From: Monodelphis domestica
Taxonomy: Eukaryota > Chordata > Mammalia > Didelphimorphia > Didelphidae
Length of the DNA stretch: 64,000 nt
NCBI RefSeq assembly: GCF_027887165.1
Contig: NC_077234.1
Coordinates: 169,172,388 to 169,236,387 of the forward strand
Direction of reading: 5' to 3'
Positions within the stretch are counted from its first letter, which is position 1, and every line of letters begins with the position of its first letter. The notes under the pieces are model-generated. The model was not told where the DNA came from. It did not search any database and saw nothing but the letters and a program-made list of their open reading frames with translations. Both the position numbers and the translations under genes were made by a program. Below, piece after piece: positions 57,601-63,473 of the stretch.

Positions 57601-59785
57601 GAGCACAGTTAATTCCAAATTGAGGTCTTATTTTCTGTCCCTGCTTTGGAGAAACCAAAAGTTTGTTTTAGTTTCCATTATTGTCTTTTGTGTTCTTCTT
57701 AGGATGTTAAATTTCTGTCAGGGAAAAAGGGGGCTCATAATTTCAGTTTAACAAACCTTGAAGGCTTTGTTGGAGCCCAACAGACATAGGAAGGGCTTCA
57801 TACAATAGAAATTGGATAAAATTTTTAAGAAATTCTATTAATTTTCATTGAATAACAATTTTTTATTTGTCATACTATTTCAACCATATCCTCCCAGTAT
57901 ATCTTTTTCAGTTAATTCTACCCCCTTGTATATGTCATTCTTTCCTTTTCATTTTTCTGTAGAGTAGGCCCAAACCCACAACTTGCTCCATCAGAATGAA
58001 TGAAACAGTTCATCCCTCAACAGTCTTTCTTTCATTTCTTCTTGTAGTCCCTGGAGCATGTCTCTCATTCTTGAACACTCGGGCATTTTTAGTCTTAAAG
58101 ATAACTACCCAAAATGCAGGGAGGAATGGAAAGAAAAGATCAAGTTAAGATGCATCATTCTCTCCTGCCATAGCATATGTATTGAGTACCAAGTCCTTTT
58201 TTTTGACCCTGGTTTGAGAAAAAAAATTACACTAATTTCTGTCGACTTTTTTGGTAGTGTTCCTCTTAGTAGGTGAACATTTTGACAGGAAAAAAATGAG
58301 ACTTGTACTTGCCATTTAACCAAATGTATTGGGTACTGAAGACAGTTAATTCCAAATTGGTGTCCTTTTTTTCTGACCCTGGTTTGAGAAAAAAAAATTA
58401 TACTAGTTTCTGACATTGACTTTTTTGGTGGTGTTCTTATTAGGTGAAAGTTTGGACAGGGAAAAATGAGGCTTGTACTTGCCATTTAACTAACTTTGTA
58501 GGTTTCCTAGAGAAACTAATAGTCAGAGGAAGTGCTCTTTACAATGGAAAATTGGTCACAAAATTTTAGGAAATTCTCTTAAGTTTTCTTTAAACAATAT
58601 TTTTTTCTACTTAAATCATTTTGTTTTAACCCTGTCCTCCAAGTACCTCTTTTTCAGTTAATTCTACCTCTTTGGTAAGTTTCATTCTTTCCTTTTAATT
58701 TTTCTTCACAGTTTTCAGCAAGAAAAGAGCTCAATCTCGAGGTAAGTAAGCAGCCTTACCTTAAAGAGTTTTTCTTTCCTTACTCCATTTAGTTCCTGGA
58801 TCTTATCTCTCATTCTAGAACACTTGGACTTTTATGTTCTTAGAGAAAACCACCCAGAAACAGAGGTTAATAATGAGCTGCTGTGGACAAGAGTTTTCAA
58901 GTTAAGATGCATCATTCTCTCTTGCCATAGCATATGTATTGAGTACTGAAGACAGGTAACTCCAAATTGATGTTCTTTATTCTGACCATGGCTAGGGGAA
59001 GAATGGTTGTATTAGTGTCCATCATTGACCTTTTTGGTGTTCTTCTTCTTAGTAGGTAACAATTCAGTCAGGGGGAAAGAAGGCTTATCATTGCAATTTA
59101 ACTAACTTTGAAGGCTACATTAGAGAGACCAGTAACAGTAGGAAGTGCTCTGTGCAATAGCGATTGGTCACAATTTTTAGGCAATTCTATTTGTTTTATT
59201 GAATAACTTTCTTTTCTATTTAAATCATACTGCTTCAGTTAAATCCTCTAACTACCTCTTTTTAGTTTATTCTACCTTCATAGTAAATGTCATTCTTTCC
59301 TTTTCCTTTCTCTAACCAGGAGCCCTCAGCCAAAAGCCTGCTCCATCTCAACCTAAGTCAAATATATTCCTCAACAATCTCTCTTTCTTCCCACATTGTA
59401 GCCCCTTGACATTTTCTCTCATTTGAAATCACTCTTGCCTTTATAACCTTAAAGATGAGTACCCAGAAATAATAGGGAAGAATAATTAGTCATATGGTCA
59501 AATTCAGATGCAATATTCCTTCTTGCCATAGCACATTGTCCTCTTTTTCCAACAGGGAATTTCCCATATCAAAAGCCCAGTCATTTTGTCTTATTCAATA
59601 AATTGGTCTTTGTTTCTAGCTGTCTTTCTTCCTTCATCTCTCTGTGTTTCTTCATATCCTTTTCTCTAACTTTCTCTTTGTTTCTACATGCCTCTGTCTC
59701 TTTTTCTCTTTCATATTTTGGTCTTTTGATAAATGGTACTTCAGAAGCAGAAGAGGGAAAGAAAGAAATGAAGTATCAAGACTAA
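18543..59785 (+). CDS. Predicted secreted A/P/E/Q-rich repeat protein encoded by about 47 micro-exons (whole gene span)
   Basis: Role: not proven. It is probably a secreted, intrinsically disordered protein. The signal peptide ends ALSSAQ like mammalian salivary proline-rich proteins (PRB/PRH/PRR4 family), which bind dietary tannins and calcium in saliva. That link is inference from the signal peptide and composition. Sequence: a signal exon, then 15 class A exons (AENQ(A/E)PQQSA) and 28 class B exons (EPAPAP with extra AP steps), then basic exons at 57313 and 58712 and a terminal exon at 59745 with stop and AATAAA. Every junction is phase 1 and every internal exon is a multiple of 3, so the frame stays open: 1293 nt, 430 residues. 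Mature protein would start at Gln, which could cyclise. The repeat body has Glu but no Lys or Arg; the tail is charged. Exons make up only about 3% of the span. The terminal exon choice is uncertain (see 59320 and 60749). Confidence 0.75.
18785..19345 (+). mobile_element. MAR1/MIR-like SINE interrupted by a THER1/MIR-like SINE (intron 1)
   Basis: The outer element has AGCATTTATAAAATATCTAA-type sequence and the CACTTTACAGAGAAAGGAAC block (18788-18950). It resumes at about 19258 with CAGGATTTAAACTCAGATCT. Between them (about 18957-19255) lies a second MIR-family SINE with GGAGTCAGGAAGAGCTGATT, AGTCACTTAGCATCTCTCAG and TGTAAAATGGAGATAATAAT. One old SINE is nested in another. Confidence 0.7.
19760..20880 (-). 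mobile_element. ERV1 (gammaretrovirus-like) pol remnant, antisense in intron 1
   Basis: Minus-strand translation gives recognisable gammaretrovirus-like pol parts in order from right to left: the reverse-transcriptase core around the YVDD-type motif (about 20800-20640), the connection region (FLG..FHQWIQGYSEITK, about 20530-20450), FVNETKGIASGVLTQTLGP (about 20310) and the start of RNase H (LNPATLLP then DLFTDGSSYL, about 19985-19830). No LTRs, gag or env were recognised. It is a broken partial copy and old. Confidence 0.85.
21760..21783 (+). CDS. Exon 2, class A variant (AQAPQQPV)
   Basis: 24 nt, acceptor TGCCTGCAG, donor GTAATT, phase 1-1. The shortest A exon and the first of the array; it lacks the usual EN pair. 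Confidence 0.75.
   Translation, partial: PKHHSNL
22369..22386 (+). CDS. Exon 3, class B (EPAPAP)
   Basis: 18 nt, acceptor AATGAAG after a CTACTAAAC branch-like motif, donor GTAAAT, phase 1-1. One B monomer expected after it is missing here. Confidence 0.75.
23569..23598 (+). CDS. Exon 4, class A (AESQAPQQSA)
   Basis: 30 nt, acceptor TTGCCTGCAG, donor GTAAGT, phase 1-1. Ser replaces the usual Asn at position 3. Confidence 0.8.
24188..24205 (+). CDS. Exon 5, class B (EPAPPP)
   Basis: 18 nt, acceptor AATGAAG, donor GTAAGT. Carries a PPP variant of the AP repeat. Confidence 0.75.
24790..24807 (+). CDS. Exon 6, class B (ESAPAP)
   Basis: 18 nt, acceptor AATGAAG, donor GTAAGT. The first Pro is replaced by Ser. 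Confidence 0.75.
25981..26010 (+). CDS. Exon 7, class A (AENQAPQQSA)
   Basis: 30 nt, acceptor TTCCCTGCAG, donor GTAAGT, phase 1-1. The Ala codon is GCG, a silent difference from other copies. Confidence 0.8.
26601..26624 (+). CDS. Exon 8, class B (EPAPAPAP)
   Basis: 24 nt, acceptor AATAAAG, donor GTAAGT; one extra AP hexanucleotide step. Confidence 0.75.
27212..27229 (+). CDS. Exon 9, class B (EPAPAP)
   Basis: 18 nt, acceptor AATGAAG, donor GTAAGT, phase 1-1. Confidence 0.75.
28405..28434 (+). CDS. Exon 10, class A (AENQEPQQSA)
   Basis: 30 nt, acceptor CCCTGTAG, donor GTAAGT. First copy with Glu at position 5, which later alternates with the Ala form. Confidence 0.8.
29004..29027 (+). CDS. 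Exon 11, class B (EPAPAPAP)
   Basis: 24 nt, acceptor AATAAAG, donor GTAAGT. Confidence 0.75.
29610..29627 (+). CDS. Exon 12, class B (EPAPAP)
   Basis: 18 nt, acceptor AATGAAG, donor GTAAGT. Start of the first 8-monomer higher-order unit. Confidence 0.75.
30799..30828 (+). CDS. Exon 13, class A (AENQAPQQSA)
   Basis: 30 nt, acceptor TTCCCTGCAG, donor GTAAGT. Confidence 0.8.
31404..31433 (+). CDS. Exon 14, class B (EPAPAPAPAP)
   Basis: 30 nt, acceptor AATGAAG, donor GTAAGT; two extra AP steps. Confidence 0.75.
32615..32644 (+). CDS. Exon 15, class A (AENQEPQQSA)
   Basis: 30 nt, acceptor TTCCCTTCAG, donor GTAAGT. Confidence 0.8.
33214..33237 (+). CDS. Exon 16, class B (EPAPAPAP)
   Basis: 24 nt, acceptor AATAAAG, donor GTAAGT. 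Confidence 0.75.
33829..33846 (+). CDS. Exon 17, class B (EPAPAP)
   Basis: 18 nt, acceptor AATGAAG, donor GTAAGT. Start of higher-order copy 2. Confidence 0.75.
35032..35061 (+). CDS. Exon 18, class A (AENQAPQQSA)
   Basis: 30 nt, acceptor TTCCCTGCAG, donor GTAAGT. Confidence 0.8.
35648..35677 (+). CDS. Exon 19, class B (EPAPAPAPAP)
   Basis: 30 nt, acceptor AATGAAG, donor GTAAGT. Confidence 0.75.
36273..36296 (+). CDS. Exon 20, class B (EPAPAPAP)
   Basis: 24 nt, acceptor AATACAG (a stronger CAG acceptor than the AAG forms), donor GTAAGT. Confidence 0.78.
37476..37505 (+). CDS. Exon 21, class A (AENQEPQQSA)
   Basis: 30 nt, acceptor CCCTTTAG, donor GTAAGT. Confidence 0.8.
38076..38099 (+). 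CDS. Exon 22, class B (EPAPAPAP)
   Basis: 24 nt, acceptor AATAAAG, donor GTAAGT. Confidence 0.75.
38691..38708 (+). CDS. Exon 23, class B (EPAPAP)
   Basis: 18 nt, acceptor AATGAAG, donor GTAAGT. Start of higher-order copy 3. Confidence 0.75.
39886..39915 (+). CDS. Exon 24, class A (AENQAPQQSA)
   Basis: 30 nt, acceptor TTCCCTGCAG, donor GTAAGT. Confidence 0.8.
40502..40531 (+). CDS. Exon 25, class B (EPAPAPAPAP)
   Basis: 30 nt, acceptor AATGAAG, donor GTAAGT. Confidence 0.75.
41124..41147 (+). CDS. Exon 26, class B (EPAPAPAP)
   Basis: 24 nt, acceptor AATACAG, donor GTAAGT. Confidence 0.78.
42326..42355 (+). CDS. Exon 27, class A (AENQEPQQSA)
   Basis: 30 nt, acceptor CCCTTTAG, donor GTAAGT. 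Confidence 0.8.
42926..42949 (+). CDS. Exon 28, class B (EPAPAPAP)
   Basis: 24 nt, acceptor AATACAG, donor GTAAGT. Confidence 0.78.
43539..43556 (+). CDS. Exon 29, class B (EPAPAP)
   Basis: 18 nt, acceptor AATGAAG, donor GTAAGT. Start of higher-order copy 4. Confidence 0.75.
44734..44763 (+). CDS. Exon 30, class A (AENQAPQQSA)
   Basis: 30 nt, acceptor TTCCCTGCAG, donor GTAAGT. Confidence 0.8.
45350..45379 (+). CDS. Exon 31, class B (EPAPAPAPAP)
   Basis: 30 nt, acceptor AATGAAG, donor GTAAGT. Confidence 0.75.
45972..45995 (+). CDS. Exon 32, class B (EPAPAPAP)
   Basis: 24 nt, acceptor AATACAG, donor GTAAGT. Confidence 0.78.
47174..47203 (+). CDS. Exon 33, class A (AENQEPQQSA)
   Basis: 30 nt, acceptor CCCTTTAG, donor GTAAGT. 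Confidence 0.8.
47774..47797 (+). CDS. Exon 34, class B (EPAPAPAP)
   Basis: 24 nt, acceptor AATACAG, donor GTAAGT. Confidence 0.78.
48387..48404 (+). CDS. Exon 35, class B (EPAPAP)
   Basis: 18 nt, acceptor AATGAAG, donor GTAAGT. Start of higher-order copy 5. Confidence 0.75.
49593..49622 (+). CDS. Exon 36, class A (AENQAPQQSA)
   Basis: 30 nt, acceptor TTCCCTGCAG, donor GTAAGT. Confidence 0.8.
50209..50238 (+). CDS. Exon 37, class B (EPAPAPAPAP)
   Basis: 30 nt, acceptor AATGAAG, donor GTAAGT. Confidence 0.75.
50831..50854 (+). CDS. Exon 38, class B (EPAPAPAP)
   Basis: 24 nt, acceptor AATACAG, donor GTAAGT. Confidence 0.78.
52036..52065 (+). CDS. Exon 39, class A (AENQEPQQSA)
   Basis: 30 nt, acceptor CCCTTTAG, donor GTAAGT. 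Confidence 0.8.
52635..52658 (+). CDS. Exon 40, class B (EPAPAPAP)
   Basis: 24 nt, acceptor AATAAAG, donor GTAAGT. Confidence 0.75.
53250..53267 (+). CDS. Exon 41, class B (EPAPAP)
   Basis: 18 nt, acceptor AATGAAG, donor GTAAGT. Start of the last, partial higher-order copy. Confidence 0.75.
54446..54475 (+). CDS. Exon 42, class A (AENQAPQQSA)
   Basis: 30 nt, acceptor TTCCCTGCAG. Its donor is GTAAAT rather than GTAAGT, so splicing may be slightly weaker. Confidence 0.78.
55063..55122 (+). CDS. Exon 43, expanded class B (60 nt, AP repeat)
   Basis: The longest repeat exon. It encodes E followed by nine PA or PT steps and a final P (20 residues, one Thr near the middle). It arose by expansion of the CCAGCT hexanucleotide. 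Acceptor AATGAAG, donor GTAAGT. Likely polymorphic in length. The opposite strand reads as a WS or GA repeat and is a shadow. Confidence 0.8.
55715..55732 (+). CDS. Exon 44, class B (EPTPAP)
   Basis: 18 nt, acceptor AATGAAG, donor GTAAGT. The branch-like motif is weakened (CTACTGAAC). Confidence 0.7.
56316..56332 (+). pseudogene. Class B slot with lost acceptor
   Basis: The sequence reads like a B exon (EPAPVP in phase 1), but the acceptor AAG is ATG here, so the usual 3' splice site is gone. The donor is shifted to A|GTAAGC. It probably does not enter the mRNA. Confidence 0.6.
56616..57123. mobile_element. Solitary LTR-like insertion inside an intron of the gene
   Basis: A 492-bp insert (56624-57115) starts TG and ends CA. 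It is flanked on both sides by ACACATAA (56616-56623 and 57116-57123), and array intron sequence resumes afterwards. TG/CA ends suggest a solitary LTR. An 8-bp duplication is longer than usual for LTR elements and may be a shorter one extended by chance, or indicate a hAT-type DNA element. No coding content. Confidence 0.55.
57313..57339 (+). CDS. Exon D1: basic micro-exon (AKRRYHSFF)
   Basis: 27 nt, acceptor TTTTTTCTAG, donor T|GTAAGTAGCAG, phase 1-1. First Lys/Arg-rich exon after the acidic repeat body. The KRR could be a proprotein cleavage site (inference). It occupies an A-type slot in a diverged monomer. Confidence 0.6.
57963..57996 (+). pseudogene. Class C-like slot, no usable donor
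   Basis: After TTTTTCTGTAG the sequence resembles the 59320 exon (CAACTTGCTCCATCAGAA) but runs into TGA in phase and has no GTAAGT donor. I treat it as dead or at best a rare terminal exon. Confidence 0.5.
58160..58500 (+). repeat. ~170-bp tandem duplication in an intron
   Basis: The block with GACCCTGGTTTGAGAAAAAA at 58205 recurs at 58375, 170 bp later, with matching flanks (TGTACTTGCCATTTAAC in both). It duplicates part of a monomer intron without an exon. Confidence 0.7.
58712..58741 (+). CDS. Exon D2: basic micro-exon (FFSKKRAQSR)
   Basis: 30 nt, acceptor TTCTTCACAG, donor G|GTAAGT, phase 1-1. The first residue depends on the upstream exon (Phe after D1, Val after a B exon). It contains KKR and ends SR. 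Confidence 0.65.
59320..59426 (+). CDS. Possible alternative terminal exon E
   Basis: Acceptor TCTCTAACCAG. In phase 1 it reads GALSQKPAPSQPK and continues open to a TGA at 59424. The usual donor position is destroyed (CCTAAGTCAAAT instead of a GTAAGT match), so it cannot easily be internal. An AATAAA at 59597-59602 could end such a transcript. It resembles the decayed class C slots and may be their source or relative. Whether it is used is unclear. Confidence 0.4.
59745..59785 (+). CDS. Terminal exon F with stop (EAEEGKKEMKYQD)
   Basis: Acceptor TACTTCAG; a second in-frame acceptor lies 6 nt further (AAGCAG), so the tail could start EAEEG or EEG. Phase 1 from exon D2 gives a charged 13-residue end and TAA at 59783. 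It is followed by AATAAA at 59828, which makes it the simplest terminal exon. Confidence 0.6.
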
Positions 59786-59827
59786 AAATGTCAAATGCCT
59801 ATTCAAAAGATTTGAATCTGAAACACA

Positions 59828-59833
59828 AATAAA
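59828..59833 (+). terminator. Polyadenylation signal AATAAA
   Basis: Canonical AATAAA 43 nt after the exon F stop; cleavage expected near 59845-59860. Confidence 0.6.
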
Positions 59834-60079
59834 GAACCGCTGCTTCTTAGCCATGCCTTGCAGCTTTATAGATACCCTCTCTGCTTCTTATTCCAATGCA
59901 CTCAACTAAGACCTGACTTCAAAATCAGTCATATCACTTATTACAGGGAGAGAGGACAAGAAGATATAGAAAGATTGGCAAGATGTTTTTATGCTTTCTC
60001 TGTCCCTAGATGGAAGGAATTGATGTGGATTGACTTCTATTTTATTGACTTATTTGTTGTTTACTTTACTATTTGTTAG

Positions 60080-60440
60080 TAGCGAGGTCAAGTAAGGCCA
60101 AATTAGTGTCCAGTTTTCTGATCTGGGAAAATCAGATTGCATATGTTTCTAATATTTGCTTTTGTGTTCTTCCTAATAAATGAAATATCTGTCAGGAAAG
60201 TAAAAGAGTCTTGTGTTACCACTTCAACTAACTAATAATTTCATTTAAATAGACCAATGGCCTGAGGAAATGATCAAAGCCAAAAAAAAGTTATAGTTTT
60301 TCGGCAACATTTCTCTAGTTTTCATTGAATAACATTGATCTAGTTCAGTCATACTGGTTGTCATGTCCTCACAGGCCTTCTTTTTCAATTATCTACTCCA
60401 TGGTTACCTCTATTATTTATGTAGAATGCAAGAGAAGCTT
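60080..60440 (+). repeat. Decayed array monomer downstream of exon F
   Basis: Array intron blocks are still visible (TTGTGTTCTTCCTAATAAAT, CTCTAGTTTTCATTGAATAA). The exon slot would start at 60425 after TTTATGTAG, but no good donor or symmetric frame is seen. It shows the array once reached past the exon F polyadenylation site. Confidence 0.55.
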
Positions 60441-60748
60441 ATCTTATATCATAGTAACAAATGATGGGAGATAAAGAAGATCACATCACAACATCTAATT
60501 TTCCATTCATTTCATTTCTCTTTTCTTCACTTCTCATACCTGTTGTATTTAAAATGTTTTGATAGCTTCAAAATAGATGGGATGAGTCCCTCATTTTATG
60601 AATAGTTATGTAACTTTTGCCAAGTGGTATTTTTGGTCCATCACATCCATTATATATCAGGCTTCCTCCTCCATTTGATTTTTCTCAAATTGAGATGGCT
60701 CTTCCCAGTACTTTAAGAAAATCAGAGTATCAACCACTTCCTCCACAG

Positions 60749-60882
60749 GTAAAGGGCAACACAAACCTAAAAGACGCGGTAGATTTGGTGTAAAGGTAGA
60801 ACGAAAAGCCAAGATCTCAAAGGAAAAAGGGAGATTAATCTTTAAGAGCCAAAAGTCCACTCAAATTGGAATTTTAAGGTAA
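60749..60882 (+). CDS. Possible alternative terminal exon G with cationic tail
   Basis: A good acceptor (ACTTCCTCCACAG) leads in phase 1 to a 44-residue open frame beginning GKGQHKPKRRGRFG and ending IGILR then TAA. It has 16 Lys/Arg against 2 Glu. AATAAA overlaps the stop (60881-60886) and another lies near 61010. It fits the gene's phase and could replace exon F by alternative splicing. A chance frame is possible, since 44 codons is short and there is no family match. Confidence 0.4.
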
Positions 60883-60889
60883 TAAATAT

Positions 60890-61639
60890 ATTTTCTCAAT
60901 GATTTAAAGCCTAGGTTTTCCTGTATGCTTAATGCCACCCCATTTTGTGTCTATCGGTTGCATCCCAGATTCTCTGCTATTCCATTTCCTGTGATTTATT
61001 TTATCTTCTCAATAAATTCCTTCTATATGATTTGTTCATCTTGGCCTTTTGTCATGATTATCACTGATCTAGAGATGCCTGATGGAAAATGATTCACCAA
61101 TGCTATTCCATTTCTGTGAAAGTAACTTTTATTTTTACTTGTAAAAGTCCTATTTGCATCTTCCTTCTGTTGTTGTGACTCATCCCTGCTTATGTCCTAT
61201 TCCCAAGTCTCCTCTATTTCAGTAATATCTAACTACTTTACTCTCATAAATACTAGAGAAGGGATCAGATTTTGGTCAGTCTAAATCCTGTGTCTGATTT
61301 CCATCTATTTTTTTTTCAGGAACTGAATAAGAAGAGGATATGAGACTGGCACCATGGAAATCCTTCAGTAGCTTAGCATAGAGATAAGAAGGAGTGGTCC
61401 TCTTGACTCTCATTCCTGTATTTAAAAAAACAAATAAACAAATCAGCTTCCATGCTTTGGCTTCTTCTTCTCCTTTTGGGTTTTTGTATCTCTGGACTTC
61501 AAGAGCTCAAAGTTCTGTATTTATGGACAGAAATATAGCACGAGATCCTTGTATCTTGGGTGACTCCAGAAAATTCTATAGATGTACAGACCTAACCTAT
61601 AGCCTGTAAGAAGGTCTGGGTCCCAGATTTATACATTCT
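60890..61639. other. Unassigned 3' flank
   Basis: AT-rich sequence with a polyadenylation-like signal near 61010 and no recognised repeat or gene. It could include 3' UTR if exon G is used. Confidence 0.3.
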
Positions 61640-61975
61640 TATAGAAAGCTGAGGAGCAACCAGGAAGTGCAATGTGTAGATTACTGAGCCCGGAGTCAGG
61701 AAGGTCTAAGTTCAAATCCAGCCTCAGATACTTACTATCTTTGTGGCTCTTGACAAGCCACTTAACCCCTATTTGCCTCTGTTTCTCATTGTAAAATGGG
61801 GACATACTCGAGAAGGAAATGACAAGCTCTCTAGTACCTTTACAAAAAAAAACCTCATGGAAAAAGTTCACATGCTTGGAAATGACTGAACAACTAAAGA
61901 ACAATATGGAAAGTGATGGAATAAAACTCTGACTCTTGCCTCTACACTTACTAGCTATATGACCTTAGGCAAACA
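61640..61975 (+). mobile_element. MIR/MON1-type SINE
   Basis: Contains GGAGTCAGGAAGGTCTAAGT, CAGCCTCAGATACTTACTAT and CATTGTAAAATGGGGACATA, then the MON1-like tail (GAAGGAAATGACAAGCTCTC, AAATGACTGAACAACTAAAG). A second, partial MIR piece (CTCTACACTTACTAGCTATA) follows. Confidence 0.75.
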
Positions 61976-62084
61976 AATGGACCAGTAAATAGACACTAGG
62001 TGTTTATTAGGCATCCAATGGAAGGCTTGAGATCTAATACAAAAGACTATAAATGATCACTAGTGCAAATATTAATAATATGGA

Positions 62085-62235
62085 AATAGGTCTTGATCAA
62101 TGACACATGTAAAACCCAGTGGAATTGCTTGTTGGCTATGGGAGGGGGTTGGGAAGAGGGAAGAGAAAGAACATGAATCTTGTAACCATGGAAAAATGTT
62201 CTTAATTAATTAAAAGATTTTAAAGCAAAAAAATG
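62085..62235 (+). mobile_element. 5'-truncated L1 3' end, plus strand
   Basis: It is the complement of the L1 3' UTR at 780-900 (GGTCTTGATCAATGACACAT), ending in an A-rich tail. Confidence 0.8.
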
Positions 62236-62935
62236 TAAAGATAAATAAATAATTACAAGTTTAAAACAAAATAAAAAAAGATCTAATTTGAAGCACCAAG
62301 GGACAAGGGCAAGGAGAGAATGGGGCAATGGAAGAGGGTATCAGGACAAAAGAAATCGCCTGGGTATAAATTGACAGAGAGGGTCTCAGTCATCAGAATG
62401 GAGATCAGCTCTGCTATGTTATAGTCTTCAGGCCATAGCAAGAAGTGGGGGTTCATCATTCCATAATGATCCTGAGAGAAGCTGCCCTCTGGATTTGGCA
62501 CTCTGAGATTCTGCCTACCTCTCATTACTTCTTCTTGTTGAAATGGAGGAATCCTTGCACTTTTGTCACCTTCACGCTAGTTTGGCACAAAGGCCATAGG
62601 TTTGATAGGGAAGGAATAGATTTTTTATCTTTGCTCTCTTTTCTGCTGTCCCAGGCAGAAAGTTGTTAAGAGCTGGCTAGCAAAGCCTCTTAGGTGCAAG
62701 CATAGTTCTTGAAAGTGTAAGGGGGGAGTTTTCAGTAACTTTCCCTGTCCCCTATCTTTATGGGAAGGGAGTTTTCTTGTACTCACTCCAAGGTGCTTCC
62801 TTGGGGGCATGACTCCCTCCCTGGTTTTACCCTTGGTCATCTCCCCATCATCACAAGGAATGGTTTACTTTCTAGCCATACATCTGTCAAAAGAGATTAA
62901 TGGCAGATGCTGTCAAACATCTGGCATCCACTGAT
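62236..62935. other. Unassigned sequence
   Basis: No gene or repeat family recognised. Reading frames are short and unconvincing. Confidence 0.3.
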
Positions 62936-63003
62936 TCTCATTTAGCACCATGCCTGGCACACAGTTGACACTGAATGAATGTTTATTGATTGATTGATTG
63001 ATT
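62936..63003 (+). mobile_element. MIR-type SINE 3' end
   Basis: AGCACCATGCCTGGCACACA followed by GAATGAATGTTTATTGATTG and a GATT repeat is the typical MIR-family 3' end. Confidence 0.6.
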
Positions 63004-63279
63004 TTCATGGCCAGAGAAACCTTGATAAAAGTATTTTCCCTGATACCAGGATATTTTTAAAATCAATAAATTCTCTCCCTTTGAATATAAACCCCCAACC
63101 CATTTAGGGTGACATGAGAACTATTTTAAATATCTCTCCCTTTTTAGGTTTTTCTCAACTTCTCAGTCAATATATCATCTAAGCACTAGAACACACTGTT
63201 TAGTAATTAAGCATGGTTTTATTAACATAAAGATGAAAATAAATTAAGATTAAAAAAAAGACTCCTATGGGCTCCAATG

Positions 63280-63473
63280 TTTCTTTAAAAAAAAAAAAAC
63301 CCTAACCTTCAGCCTAGTGTCAATTCTAAGACAGAAAAGCACCAAGGGCTAGGCAACTGGGGTTAAGTGACTTAAACAGGGTCATCCAGTTAGGAAGTAT
63401 ATGAGGCCATGTTTGAACCTGGGTCCTCCTGACTGTACAGCCTGTCGCTCTATCCACTATATTACCTAGCTTT
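63280..63473 (-). mobile_element. SINE1-type tRNA-derived SINE, minus strand
   Basis: Same layout as the element at 7091-7293: A/T-rich tail side with AACCCTAACCTTCAGCCTAG at the left, GGGTTAAGTGACTTAAACAG in the body, and the tRNA-like head at the right. Confidence 0.8.

Larger units (their letters stand above)
20881..59319 (+). repeat. Tandem array of ~600-bp exon+intron monomers
   Basis: Shared intron blocks recur about every 600 bp, for example AACAGAAAGGATCAA, TTCAATTTGC and GGTGTCCCCAGTTTGAACAA. Each monomer carries one exon slot of class A, B or C in the cycle A-B-B-C (about 2.4 kb). From about 29.6 kb the cycle doubles into an 8-monomer unit of about 4.85 kb. Monomers at the edges (20.9-29 kb and 55-60 kb) are more diverged than those in the middle, as expected if the array grows by unequal exchange in its centre. 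Confidence 0.9.
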
